Of a stretch of 64,000 nt of DNA, positions 1 to 8,496 are shown piece after piece. The DNA comes from Wolbachia endosymbiont (group E) of Neria commutata (GTDB lineage Bacteria > Pseudomonadota > Alphaproteobacteria > Rickettsiales > Anaplasmataceae). A model generated the notes under the pieces. It did no database searches and was not told where the DNA came from. It worked only from the letters and a program-made list of their open reading frames with translations. The stretch is taken from the NCBI RefSeq assembly GCF_964026735.1, contig NZ_OZ034692.1, positions 620,001 to 684,000 of the forward strand. The letters run 5' to 3'. The position numbers and the translations under genes are program-made. The first letter of the stretch is position 1; each line of letters opens with the position of its first letter.

Positions 1-325
1 TAACATTTTTAAATGTACTTGCATCTTTTATACGAATGCCACATAACAATTGTCCTGGGGTGCCGCTAAATCTTATTATCATGAACATTTCCAATATTTT
101 AAAGAATATGAAAATAACAAACGTGATTAGCGATATGTTAGATTCAAAAAAATCATCAGCCATTTGAACACTATTTTTGGCTAATTCATTGCTTTCAAAT
201 GCCACTAATAATATTATTAATAGCGCAGAACACAAGAATGGCAAGATTCCTAACATAATAACACCATCAATTGTGCCAGCTATGACGCGCCTAGTTACTC
301 CTGCATAATTTACTTTAGTATCCAT
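1..325 (-). CDS. RDD family membrane protein (3' part outside window)
   Basis: The frame stays open from an ATG at 325 down to base 1, so only the first 108 residues are present. It begins MDTKVNYAGVTRR, then VIAGTIDG, which contains the Arg and Asp of the RDD family N-terminal signature. A first hydrophobic segment (about residues 17-42) and a second (about 62-82) follow, and then RFSGTPGQLLCGIRI, the usual family motif after the second helix. RDD proteins are small polytopic inner-membrane proteins, some linked to ion or compatible-solute transport; the substrate here is unknown. The gene is transcribed away from the tRNA at 887-962 and separated from it by about 560 bases. Confidence 0.8.
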   Translation of the reverse strand, partial: MDTKVNYAGVTRRVIAGTIDGVIMLGILPFLCSALLIILLVAFESNELAKNSVQMADDFFESNISLITFVIFIFFKILEMFMIIRFSGTPGQLLCGIRIKDASTFKNV

Positions 326-886
326 TGCATGCTCCAAATCATTATGTAATATACTAGCGGGCAATTAAATAATAGTAAAATTGGTTGCTTGTATTGCTGT
401 TTGAATTAACCTGTTCTCAAGTAAATTAAACCAATCCTAATTATCAGCAAAGTGCACTACAAAAAGTTACAATAATAGAAGATAAATTAGCTTATCCTAT
501 TATTTCTGGGATTTGGTATTAACACAAATTACGCTTGAAGTTTGTTGAAACTCCATACTTATATTGACATAAGATAAGAAAAGTTATGTGTGAAGCAACA
601 TATTTTTTTGCACTTCAAATTAAATATTTTTTAAAAGAAACATTATCTTTAGGACTATCTTAAATTCTTCTATTTGCTTATTTACTTTTAATTTTCTCAA
701 AAATGGGCAAAAAGGCTACACTAGGTTGAGACAGCTTTCCATAAGATATGCATTATGAAAGTATAGTTAATGAATTATAGAAAATAATTTACCTACGCGG
801 CTAAAATATATTAGGGGAAAAGTAGGCCAATGGCGCGGGTTTTAGAGCTATGCTAAATTTGACATAGATGAGTTTACAAAAAAGCA
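326..886. other. Intergenic region, no gene seen
   Basis: This 560-base AT-rich stretch has stops in all frames and no recognisable protein or RNA gene. The only local structure I see is a short hairpin (CTATG at 848-852 pairing with CATAG at 863-867) about 20 bases downstream of the tRNA. The tRNA is itself followed on its own strand by a T6 run that could help end transcription. Confidence 0.5.
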
Positions 887-962
887 TGGTGGCTGAGGAG
901 GGATTCGAACCCCCGACCAAGAGATTATGATCCTCCTGCTCTACCAACTGAGCTACTCAGCC
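887..962 (-). tRNA. tRNA-Met (CAT anticodon), CCA encoded
   Basis: The minus strand folds as a full cloverleaf. The acceptor arm pairs GGCTGAG with CTCAGCC, the D arm GCTC with GAGC, the anticodon stem GGAGG with TCTCT around loop ATCATAA (anticodon CAT), and the T stem GGGGG with CCCTC around TTCGAAT. Discriminator A is followed by an encoded CCA at 887-889. The body resembles alphaproteobacterial elongator tRNA-Met; a lysidine-modified tRNA-Ile2 with the same anticodon cannot be excluded. Its first 10 nt (953-962) overlap the 3' end of purB, so TAG, the purB stop, is tRNA positions 8-10. Confidence 0.9.
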
Positions 963-2254
963 TGATTAAAAACCTTATTGTATATGTGACCTACATGCTT
1001 TGTATAATAAGCAAAATCAAATAATGATTCAAGTTTTTCTATTTTTATGATTTCGAGTAGTGATTTATCTTGTTTTAATTCGGTGAGAAAATCACTATTA
1101 TTTTGTTTCACCTTCATAGCACTACTTTGAACGATTTTATATGCATCTTCTCTGCTTAAACCACTATTTACCAACTCAAGTAATACTCGTTGTGAAAAAA
1201 CCAAGCCTTTTGAAGAATTTAAGTTTTTCCCAATATTTTCTTCATTAATAACCAGATTATTTATCAAATCTGTTAACCGAACTAGAGCAAAATCCATTGT
1301 GATGCAGGCATCAGGAGTAATGCATCTTTCTACAGATGAGTGTGATATATCTCGTTCGTGCCACAATGCAACATTTTCCAATGCAGGAAACACATAACTA
1401 CGTATTAAACGCGCTAGCCCTGTCAGATTTTCACTCAAAATGGGATTACGCTTATGTGGCATAGCAGAGCTTCCCTTTTGTCCAGTAGAAAAATACTCAG
1501 AGATTTCTCCAACTTCAGTTCTTTGTAAGTGCCGAATTTCAACTGCAACATTCTCTATAGAACTTGCAATAATTCCTAAAACTGAAAAGAACAATGCATG
1601 TCTATCACGTGGAATCACTTGAGATGAAATAGTCTCAGGTGTAAGCCCCATTTCTTTTGCCACATATCCTTCAGCAGATGGATCTATATTTGCAAAATTG
1701 CCTACCGCACCTGATATTTTACAAGTTGATATTTCCTTTCGTGCAGTGCTTAATCTTTGATAATTACGTTGAAACTCAGCGTAAAATCTAGCAAATTTTA
1801 GCCCAAATATTGTTGGTTCGGCATGTATCCCATGGCTGCGTCCAATACATATAATATTCTTATATTCCTCAGCTTTCTTTTTTAATGCTACAAGTAAATT
1901 CTCTAGATTTTTGAGTAGAATATCACATGACTCTTTTAGCTGCACTGCAAGGCACGTATCCAAAACATCAGAACTTGTCATTCCATAATGGAGATAACGA
2001 ATATCAACTCCAGCTCTTTCAGCAACATATGTTAGAAAAGCTATAACATCATGTTTTACAATGGATTCAATCTCGTTGATACGTTCAACATTAAAATCAA
2101 TAGCACCAGAAAGCTTCTGAGCAACATCACTTGAAACAATACCCAGCTTTGCCTGAGCTTCACACGCTAATTTTTCTATTTTAAGCCATATATTAAACTT
2201 ATTACTTTCTTCCCAAATGGAAGACATTTCTTTGCGGCTATAACGTGGGATCAT
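953..2254 (-). CDS. purB: Adenylosuccinate lyase
   Basis: PurB catalyses two fumarate-releasing steps of purine synthesis: SAICAR to AICAR, and adenylosuccinate to AMP. The protein has 433 residues, normal for the fumarase/aspartase superfamily. It opens MIPRYSRKEMSSIW, carries HYGMTSSDVLDT in the first conserved region, and has the signature GSSAMPHKRNPI (about residue 260) with the mobile catalytic loop. Its ATG overlaps the rplI stop as ATGA (2251-2254), so the two are translationally coupled at the end of the rpsF-rpsR-rplI cluster. The last codons and the TAG stop lie inside the downstream tRNA gene, which is unusual. Confidence 0.97.
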   Translation of the reverse strand: MIPRYSRKEMSSIWEESNKFNIWLKIEKLACEAQAKLGIVSSDVAQKLSGAIDFNVERINEIESIVKHDVIAFLTYVAERAGVDIRYLHYGMTSSDVLDTCLAVQLKESCDILLKNLENLLVALKKKAEEYKNIICIGRSHGIHAEPTIFGLKFARFYAEFQRNYQRLSTARKEISTCKISGAVGNFANIDPSAEGYVAKEMGLTPETISSQVIPRDRHALFFSVLGIIASSIENVAVEIRHLQRTEVGEISEYFSTGQKGSSAMPHKRNPILSENLTGLARLIRSYVFPALENVALWHERDISHSSVERCITPDACITMDFALVRLTDLINNLVINEENIGKNLNSSKGLVFSQRVLLELVNSGLSREDAYKIVQSSAMKVKQNNSDFLTELKQDKSLLEIIKIEKLESLFDFAYYTKHVGHIYNKVFNQAE

Positions 2255-2823
2255 TTTTGGTCAGTTTCATCACCACTGGCAACTTCTTCATCCATACTTT
2301 GTCCTACTTCCTCACCTTCTTGCTGTTGTGATTTTTGACTTTCCATCTTCACTTGTCTTAGCTCATGTGCATCAGTTTCTAACCTAACGACATGCACTGC
2401 AATTTGTACTATGACTTCGCTATGGAATTCTATACTTATTTGATATTCACCTAAATTCCTTATTCTTACACCATTGAAGGATATATCACGGTGATCTATT
2501 TCTTGTCCTTCTTGTAATAAAGATTTCGCGATTTCTCTTGTTGTTACAGAACCGAAAATTTTACCATCTTCCGAAGCTTGTTTTACTAATATTACAAATT
2601 TACCAATAAAAGATTCAGCTAGCTTTTTTGCCAAATTCAATTTTTTTAGATTCTCTTCCTCTAAAACAGAACGTTGCTCTTCTAATTTTGCTACATTTTC
2701 TTTAGTAGCTTTTACTGCTTTTTTTTGTGGAAAAAGAAAATTACGTGCGTACCCAGGCTTTACTTTGACAACTTCGCCAAATCTACCCAAAGTTCTTATA
2801 TTTTCCTTTAAAATTATCAACAT
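2251..2823 (-). CDS. rplI: Ribosomal protein L9 (bL9)
   Basis: L9 binds 23S rRNA and projects from the base of the L1 stalk of the 50S subunit. The N-terminal domain is clear: MLIILKENIRTLGRFGEVVKVKPGYARN shows the conserved GY.RNFL rRNA-binding loop. A long connecting helix (about residues 40-75) and the C-terminal globular domain (about 75-148) follow. A Gln/Glu-rich acidic tail (about 155-190) makes it longer than the usual 150 residues. It sits between rpsR and purB with a 4-nt overlap to purB. Confidence 0.95.
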   Translation of the reverse strand: MLIILKENIRTLGRFGEVVKVKPGYARNFLFPQKKAVKATKENVAKLEEQRSVLEEENLKKLNLAKKLAESFIGKFVILVKQASEDGKIFGSVTTREIAKSLLQEGQEIDHRDISFNGVRIRNLGEYQISIEFHSEVIVQIAVHVVRLETDAHELRQVKMESQKSQQQEGEEVGQSMDEEVASGDETDQK

Positions 2824-2830
2824 AAATTAC

Positions 2831-3106
2831 CTAATTTTTTTTAGTACAATAAGGAACAAGAGCTAAAAACCGTGCTCTTATAATCGCCAAGCGCAACTTC
2901 CTTTGCCTTTTTGCACACACGCCCGTCAATCTTCTCGGTAATATCCTACCATAATCAGAAGTAAATCTGGATAATAAATCTGTATTCTTATAATTTATGT
3001 CCTCATCACTTGACTCAGCAAGAGGGCAAATCTTAGATCGCCTAAAGCCAGTCCTATTATTTACAGATAAATAAGAATTATTAAAATTATTTCGTCTTTT
3101 CATCAT
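2831..3106 (-). CDS. rpsR: Ribosomal protein S18 (bS18)
   Basis: Small 30S protein that pairs with S6 on the platform. The conserved core reads INYKNTDLLSRFTSDYGRILPRR followed by LTGVCAKRQRKLRLAIIRARFLALVPY, the family hallmark. A GTG three bases upstream (3107-3109) overlaps the rpsF TGA; two ATG codons follow directly and I place the start at the first (3106). The gene is translationally coupled to rpsF, as S6 and S18 form a heterodimer. Confidence 0.95.
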   Translation of the reverse strand: MMKRRNNFNNSYLSVNNRTGFRRSKICPLAESSDEDINYKNTDLLSRFTSDYGRILPRRLTGVCAKRQRKLRLAIIRARFLALVPYCTKKN

Positions 3107-3888
3107 CACGCGCTTTGCTCCTCAACTTGTTTATTCATCATATGAGATTTACCTTCAAAAAACTTATCAACCTGTACAGACAGGTGGCGAATAACGTTCT
3201 CATTAAGTTTTATTCTACGCACAAACTCATCCATAATGCTTGAAGTAGAACTTATGCATAGCATGCAATAATAGCCGCTCTTCATTTTATTTATTGGATA
3301 TGCAAAATCCAAAAGACCCCAATGTTCATACTTTATCAATCCTGAAGCTTGGATGTCTTCTAAAAGTTTCCCTAACCCTTTATTCAATTGAGTTGAGGTG
3401 TTTATTACTAGACCTTTCAAAATATCTTGAAAAATCTTTACTGTATATTCTGAGACTTTTCCTTTTAAGGCATTTACCAAATTCTGAATAAATGCACTTT
3501 TACTGATTTGCTGACTGCCTTCTGGAAGTTTTATAAAGTCTTGTGCTATTCCTAAATTTTTTAGATCATCCTTCAATTCTCTATCAATTTTTGATTTCAC
3601 ATCTTTCAAATTTGAAAAATCTTCTTCCAATTCAATCCATAAAATTTTTGCAAAACTTTCCAACAAATCAGAATAAACAACTAAGCTTTTTTGAATGCTT
3701 TTTGAGTGCGTTTCTAACTCTTGCTTTGTAAACTTGCCATTTTCCTTTTCAAGAATGTCCTTGATTTTCTGCAAAATCATGTCTGCTTTAATGTTTTGCA
3801 ACGAAACAGCCAGTTCTTGTACCATTCCTTCTACTTCTTGCTGCAGTAACCCCTGTTGGGCTATAAAAGTAAATTCATAAAGATTCAC
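3106..3888 (-). CDS. rpsF: Ribosomal protein S6 (bS6) with large central insertion
   Basis: First gene of the rpsF-rpsR-rplI cluster. The N-terminus (MNLYEFTFIAQQ) and C-terminal half (WGLLDFAYPINKMKSGYYC, then VIRHLSVQVDKF) match S6, a 30S platform protein of about 95-130 residues. Here the protein is 260 residues because about 145 charged, helix-prone residues (roughly 34-180) are inserted between beta strand 1/helix 1 and the conserved WG..L.YPI strand. The reading frame is clean, so this is a real extension rather than a frameshift. The start is a GTG at 3886-3888 with AAGGAAGAG just upstream. Confidence 0.92.
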   Translation of the reverse strand: MNLYEFTFIAQQGLLQQEVEGMVQELAVSLQNIKADMILQKIKDILEKENGKFTKQELETHSKSIQKSLVVYSDLLESFAKILWIELEEDFSNLKDVKSKIDRELKDDLKNLGIAQDFIKLPEGSQQISKSAFIQNLVNALKGKVSEYTVKIFQDILKGLVINTSTQLNKGLGKLLEDIQASGLIKYEHWGLLDFAYPINKMKSGYYCMLCISSTSSIMDEFVRRIKLNENVIRHLSVQVDKFFEGKSHMMNKQVEEQSA

Positions 3889-3936
3889 TATCTCTTCCTT
3901 TAATATCGATTAAATATTTCATTATATAAAGCTTTT

Positions 3937-6900
3937 TTATATAAGCAAGTTATTTGTATTAATTTCTACGTCTTTAACCCAGCTTAAGTTAGATATCTCA
4001 TAAATAACTTGAGGGGCGATTGAGTATGTATCCGGTAATAATATACTCACTTTATGTTTTTCAAGAAGAAGTTTCAGTAGAACTTTAGTTTTCCCTCTAC
4101 TTTTTAATATTTCTTGTAACTCCATAGTGAACTTTTGCGGATCAGCAGAATCAATAATTAAAATTAATCCTTTTATAGCTGAAGTAACTCTTTCTGTAAA
4201 ATCAGATATATCTTTGCCTACTAATCTTGTCCTATCTCCTGAAGTTTCAAGGTCAATGATCACAAATGTTCCTGGTGTAAATAGATCCCTTTTCTCTTCT
4301 ATTATTTCATTATTGTAAAATGCTATCTCAGAAACATTATGTGGATCAGAAAGTGTCAGTATAACAAATCTTCCACGCTCTGATGTTCTCATGCGCGCAT
4401 TTAATATCACTCCAGCAGTTTTTGCTGTCTTATGTTCTCCGATAAACCCAATATTTAACTGCTCTAAAAAAACTCTAAATTTTTTAAGCGGATGATTCGT
4501 TAAATAAAATCCTAATGAAAATAGTTCATGCTCTAACTTTTCATCTTCATCAAAATCTTCTACATTCTCAAGTTTTGGTTTTAGCACGTCAAGGTCGCCA
4601 AATAAAGCAGATTGATTTGATTCTCTATCCTGTTTGTTTTTATTTGCAAAGTAAATCAGCGTGCCAATTGACTCATACAATTGTTTTCTGTTCTTATGCA
4701 CACTATCACAAGCTCCAGATTTAATAAGGCTTTCTAGTGCTCTTTTGTTTATAATGTGACCTGAATTTTGAATAAATTCCCATATATCATTATAATAACC
4801 TGAACGTTCATTTACTATCCCTTGCGCTATAGAAAAGCCAACATTTCTCAAAGCAGCGATACCGTAACGTATGCACTCACCTTCTATGCAAAATTCAGCT
4901 TGAGATTTATTTATATCAGGAGGAAGAACAGTAACACCACTAAACTTTGCTGCATGATAAAATAAATTCAGCTTATCCCGATCATCGATATTCAAGTTCA
5001 TTAATGCTGTAAAGAACTCCAGTGGATAATTGGCCTTAAGGTAAGCAGTTTGATAAGATATGATCGCATATGCAGCAGCATGAGATTTATTGAACCCATA
5101 GCCGGCAAATTTCGCTACTAGGTCAAAAATGTAACTTGCTCTATCATAATCAATACCATTTTTCGTAGCACCACTCACAAAAAGTTCACGCTGTTTATCC
5201 ATTTCTGCCTTGATTTTTTTACCCATAGCACGTCTCAGCAGATCTGCTTCTGCGAGGCTATACCCAGAAAGAATACGGGCTATTTCCATCACTTGTTCTT
5301 GGTAGATTATTACTCCAAATGTTTCTTTGAGGACTTCTTCAAGTAATGGGTGAATATAATCTGGTTTTTCAAGCCCATGTTTTCTTGCAATGTAAGTTGG
5401 AATGTTATCCATTGGACCAGGGCGATAAAGAGAAATCAAAGCAATGATATCTCCAATGCAGTCTGGTTTTAATTTGATTAAAGATTCTCTCATTCCTGAG
5501 CTTTCAAGCTGGAACACACCAATAGCGTCACCGCGTGAAAGCATTTCATAGGTTTTTTGATCGTCTAAATCTACGGCCAAAATATCGATCTTTTCCCCAT
5601 CACGATTAATTAAACGACATACACGATCTATTAGCGTTAAAGTGCCAAGTCCAAGAAAGTCAAATTTTACAAGCCCTGCTTTCTCCACATATTTCATACT
5701 ATATTGAGTAATTGGCAAGGCTGAATTTGAATCATAATACACAGGAACGAAATTCTCTAATTTTTGATCGCATATTACAATTCCAGCAGCGTGGGTTGAA
5801 ACGTGCCGATATATACCTTCGAGTTTCAGAGATATATCAAGGAGTTTTGCAATGACTTCATCGCTATCACGTTCCTTCTGCAGGTTTTGATCAAGTTCAA
5901 TTGCTTGTGATAAAGTCACAGGATTTACTGGATTAAACGGAACCATTTTAGATATCTTATCTACCTGAGAGTAAGGCATTTGCATCACTCTCCCAACATC
6001 GCGCAATACCGCTCTTGCCTGCAATTTTCCAAAAGTAATTATTTGAGCAACATAACCGTATTTTTTCTGAACATAATCAATTACCTGATCTCTTTTTTCC
6101 TGGCAGAAGTCGATATCAAAGTCAGGCATCGATATACGGTCAGGATTGAGGAACCTTTCAAATATTAATCCAAATTTTATGGGATCAAGATCTGTGATCT
6201 GCAAGCTCCAAGCAACAATTGAACCTGCACCAGAACCTCGCCCAGGGCCAACTGGAATGCCATTTGCTTTGCTCCAGCGAATAAAGTCGGAAACTATTAG
6301 AAAGTAACCAGCATAGTTCATTGAAGTTATTACACTTAGTTCATAATCTAACCGGTCGTAGTATTGTTTAAGGATTATGTCTGTTTCATTTGCAATCCTT
6401 AGCTTCAACCCTGCGGTTGCCTGCTCTTTCAACTCTTCATTCTCAGTTTTACCCTCTCTACAAGGAAATTTAGGCAATATAGGCAGTCTACTTCTTGGCA
6501 TATAGGAGCACCTTTGTGCTATTACCAAAGTATTGTGAATTGCTTCTGGAATATCGCTAAACAGCTTCTCCATTTCTGTTACAGACTTAAAATAATGCTC
6601 AGTGGTTAATTTTTTTCTATTGCCCTCCACAGCGTAACTTCCTTCGGATATGCATGTTAATATGTCGTAAGCCTCGTAATCTGACCTATTAGAAAAAAAT
6701 ACATCATTCGTTGCAACCAGCGGAATATTGTGCTGATAAGCAAAGTCTATTAAAATTTCTTCCAGTTCCAACTCTCTACTTAATCCATGACGCTGTAATT
6801 CAACGTATAAACGGTCACCAAACGTTGATATTAATCTACCAATAGTTTCTTTATCTTGTGCTGATAGTAGCTGCGCTAATATTCCTTCACATCCACCAGT

Positions 6901-7275
6901 TAAAGCAATTAAACCTGCATTTGAATTCAATAATTCATCAAAATCAATATAAGGAGTATCACTGCCAATTTTGCGTTTTCTAAAGGATTCACTTACTAAA
7001 CTGACCAAATTAGTATACCCTTGCTCGTCCTTTGCAAGTAACAGTATAGATAAATCTTGATCATCATGTTTAACTACAATGTTACATCCTATTATAGGCT
7101 GTATTCCCCTATTTGCTGCATATTCTGCAAACTCAAGCGAGCCAAATAAATTACCTGAATCAGTAACCGCAACTGCCGGCATCTTATTCTGCACACAAAG
7201 ACCAATCAGCTCTTCAATTTTGACAGAGCTTTCAAGCAATGAATAAACACTATGAACACGCAAGTGTATGAACAT
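3937..7275 (-). CDS. dnaE: DNA polymerase III alpha subunit
   Basis: Replicative polymerase catalytic subunit, 1112 residues. An N-terminal PHP domain begins FIHLRVHSVYSLLESS. The polymerase core shows GPGRGSGAGS and PDFDIDFC with the catalytic aspartates (about residues 350-400). FAGYGFNKSHAAAYA marks the finger region and VILNARMRTSERGRF the OB-fold. No C-terminal exonuclease is fused; in DnaE1-type enzymes proofreading comes from DnaQ. The gene stands alone on the minus strand downstream of the next divergent gene. Its ATG (7273-7275) lies about 155 bases from the start of the ankyrin gene on the other strand. Confidence 0.97.
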   Translation of the reverse strand: MFIHLRVHSVYSLLESSVKIEELIGLCVQNKMPAVAVTDSGNLFGSLEFAEYAANRGIQPIIGCNIVVKHDDQDLSILLLAKDEQGYTNLVSLVSESFRKRKIGSDTPYIDFDELLNSNAGLIALTGGCEGILAQLLSAQDKETIGRLISTFGDRLYVELQRHGLSRELELEEILIDFAYQHNIPLVATNDVFFSNRSDYEAYDILTCISEGSYAVEGNRKKLTTEHYFKSVTEMEKLFSDIPEAIHNTLVIAQRCSYMPRSRLPILPKFPCREGKTENEELKEQATAGLKLRIANETDIILKQYYDRLDYELSVITSMNYAGYFLIVSDFIRWSKANGIPVGPGRGSGAGSIVAWSLQITDLDPIKFGLIFERFLNPDRISMPDFDIDFCQEKRDQVIDYVQKKYGYVAQIITFGKLQARAVLRDVGRVMQMPYSQVDKISKMVPFNPVNPVTLSQAIELDQNLQKERDSDEVIAKLLDISLKLEGIYRHVSTHAAGIVICDQKLENFVPVYYDSNSALPITQYSMKYVEKAGLVKFDFLGLGTLTLIDRVCRLINRDGEKIDILAVDLDDQKTYEMLSRGDAIGVFQLESSGMRESLIKLKPDCIGDIIALISLYRPGPMDNIPTYIARKHGLEKPDYIHPLLEEVLKETFGVIIYQEQVMEIARILSGYSLAEADLLRRAMGKKIKAEMDKQRELFVSGATKNGIDYDRASYIFDLVAKFAGYGFNKSHAAAYAIISYQTAYLKANYPLEFFTALMNLNIDDRDKLNLFYHAAKFSGVTVLPPDINKSQAEFCIEGECIRYGIAALRNVGFSIAQGIVNERSGYYNDIWEFIQNSGHIINKRALESLIKSGACDSVHKNRKQLYESIGTLIYFANKNKQDRESNQSALFGDLDVLKPKLENVEDFDEDEKLEHELFSLGFYLTNHPLKKFRVFLEQLNIGFIGEHKTAKTAGVILNARMRTSERGRFVILTLSDPHNVSEIAFYNNEIIEEKRDLFTPGTFVIIDLETSGDRTRLVGKDISDFTERVTSAIKGLILIIDSADPQKFTMELQEILKSRGKTKVLLKLLLEKHKVSILLPDTYSIAPQVIYEISNLSWVKDVEINTNNLLI

Positions 7276-7379
7276 AAGAAACTTTAAATAAGTAATAAGA
7301 GAGTAACATTAATTTGTCTGTGAAGACATAGTTTTGCGATAAGCAAGCGATTGATAAATAAATCATGAAGATATTTTTC

Positions 7380-7407
7380 TTGGTATTAAGATATTTTATG
7401 TTATAAT
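7380..7407 (+). promoter_or_regulatory. Candidate sigma70-type promoter for ankyrin gene
   Basis: TTGGTA (7380-7385) and a perfect TATAAT (7402-7407) are separated by 16 bases. They precede the ATG at 7431, which has a GAGGGG ribosome-binding stretch at 7424-7429. Prediction from consensus only. Confidence 0.45.
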
Positions 7408-7430
7408 GCAAGCAGCTATTATTGAGGGGT

Positions 7431-8329
7431 ATGGCTATAGTAAGTAAATATATCATCGAAAAAGCGGCTTTAAAGTTATCTATAAGCAAAAAACTAAAAT
7501 CGTTAGAACATAGCTTCTTAGACGCTCTAAGTAATGACTTTACAAACTACAAAATCTAATAAGCCAGCTTATTAAAGCTTATAGAAGCACACCAAAAGAA
7601 GAAAAAAAGTGGTTTGGTATAGAGAGTCTAAAAATCTTTAATCTTAAGAATGATAAAGGACAAACTGTAATAATGCTTGCAGCAGAACGTAGCAGGGCAG
7701 ATCTTTTGAGGAAATGGTATCACATCCCTGGAATATTAACTGATTATAGCGATTTACCTGAAGCATTACACGAAGTCTATAAGCAACGGATTTCTTCGTA
7801 CATCGTACAAGATAATGAAGGTAATAACGCATTGATGCGTGCAATAAAGTCTGGTAATTCAGCATGTTTCCCATTTTTACTATCCCCAGAAACAGCAGCA
7901 ATCCTTAATCAAAAAGATAACGAGGGAAAGACAGCTTTAATACATGCCATTGAAAGTAGAAATTCTGATGTAATAGAAGAATTTCTGAGAGTAGTTGCAG
8001 AGGTACTTAGCGGCGTAAATCAATATGACCCAGGACATGAGGTTAAGCTTGAAGTAGATTATAGGATTTTGAATTGTATAAAAAGCATTAAAGACAACAA
8101 GATAAAGTCTCAAGTAGAAAAGTGTTTAGATGGGTTGGCAAAACATATTTATTATACAGATATGCCTAAACTTATGCCTGTTTCGAAGCTAAAAAGTAAC
8201 AGTACTACTGATACAATGCCTACCATACACAAGAGTCCAAAGAAAGTAGAAACAATACCTGGGAATATAATGTTCGATGTGATAGACATGATAACTCAAG
8301 TAAGTCCTTCCCCGATTTTAAAAAAATAA
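7431..8329 (+). pseudogene. Ankyrin-repeat protein gene with 5' frameshift
   Basis: A start with promoter and RBS at 7431 encodes 42 residues (MAIVSKYIIEKAALKL onwards) and hits TAA at 7557-7559. The +2 frame is open from about 7553 (NLISQLIKAYRS) through 8329, so one indel near 7550-7556 separates two halves of one gene. The downstream half contains ankyrin-like repeats: NDKGQTVIMLAAERSRADLL, DNEGNNALMRAIKSGNSACF and DNEGKTALIHAIESRNSDVI. A low-complexity tail ends SPSPILKK. If translated from the internal ATG at 7673 it would give a 218-residue protein. No signal peptide or membrane segment. Ankyrin proteins in this genus are presumed host-directed; function unknown. Confidence 0.65.
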
Positions 8330-8496
8330 AGTGGTGGGGGATGACTGAGCGTTCGTGGAAATAATGATTCTAAAACTTAAACAGCACACTTTTACTTACG
8401 TGATCCCCCTGACCATACACTTAAATTGTTCACCTCAAGGCTAGGATGTTCACCTAACTACATAAATTTGATCCAGGCAAAACTCATTTGAGTTAG

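Noticed and set aside
7250..7489. 79-residue minus-strand frame over the dnaE start
   Set aside because: It overlaps the first codons of dnaE and the ankyrin leader, and has no ribosome site or family signal.
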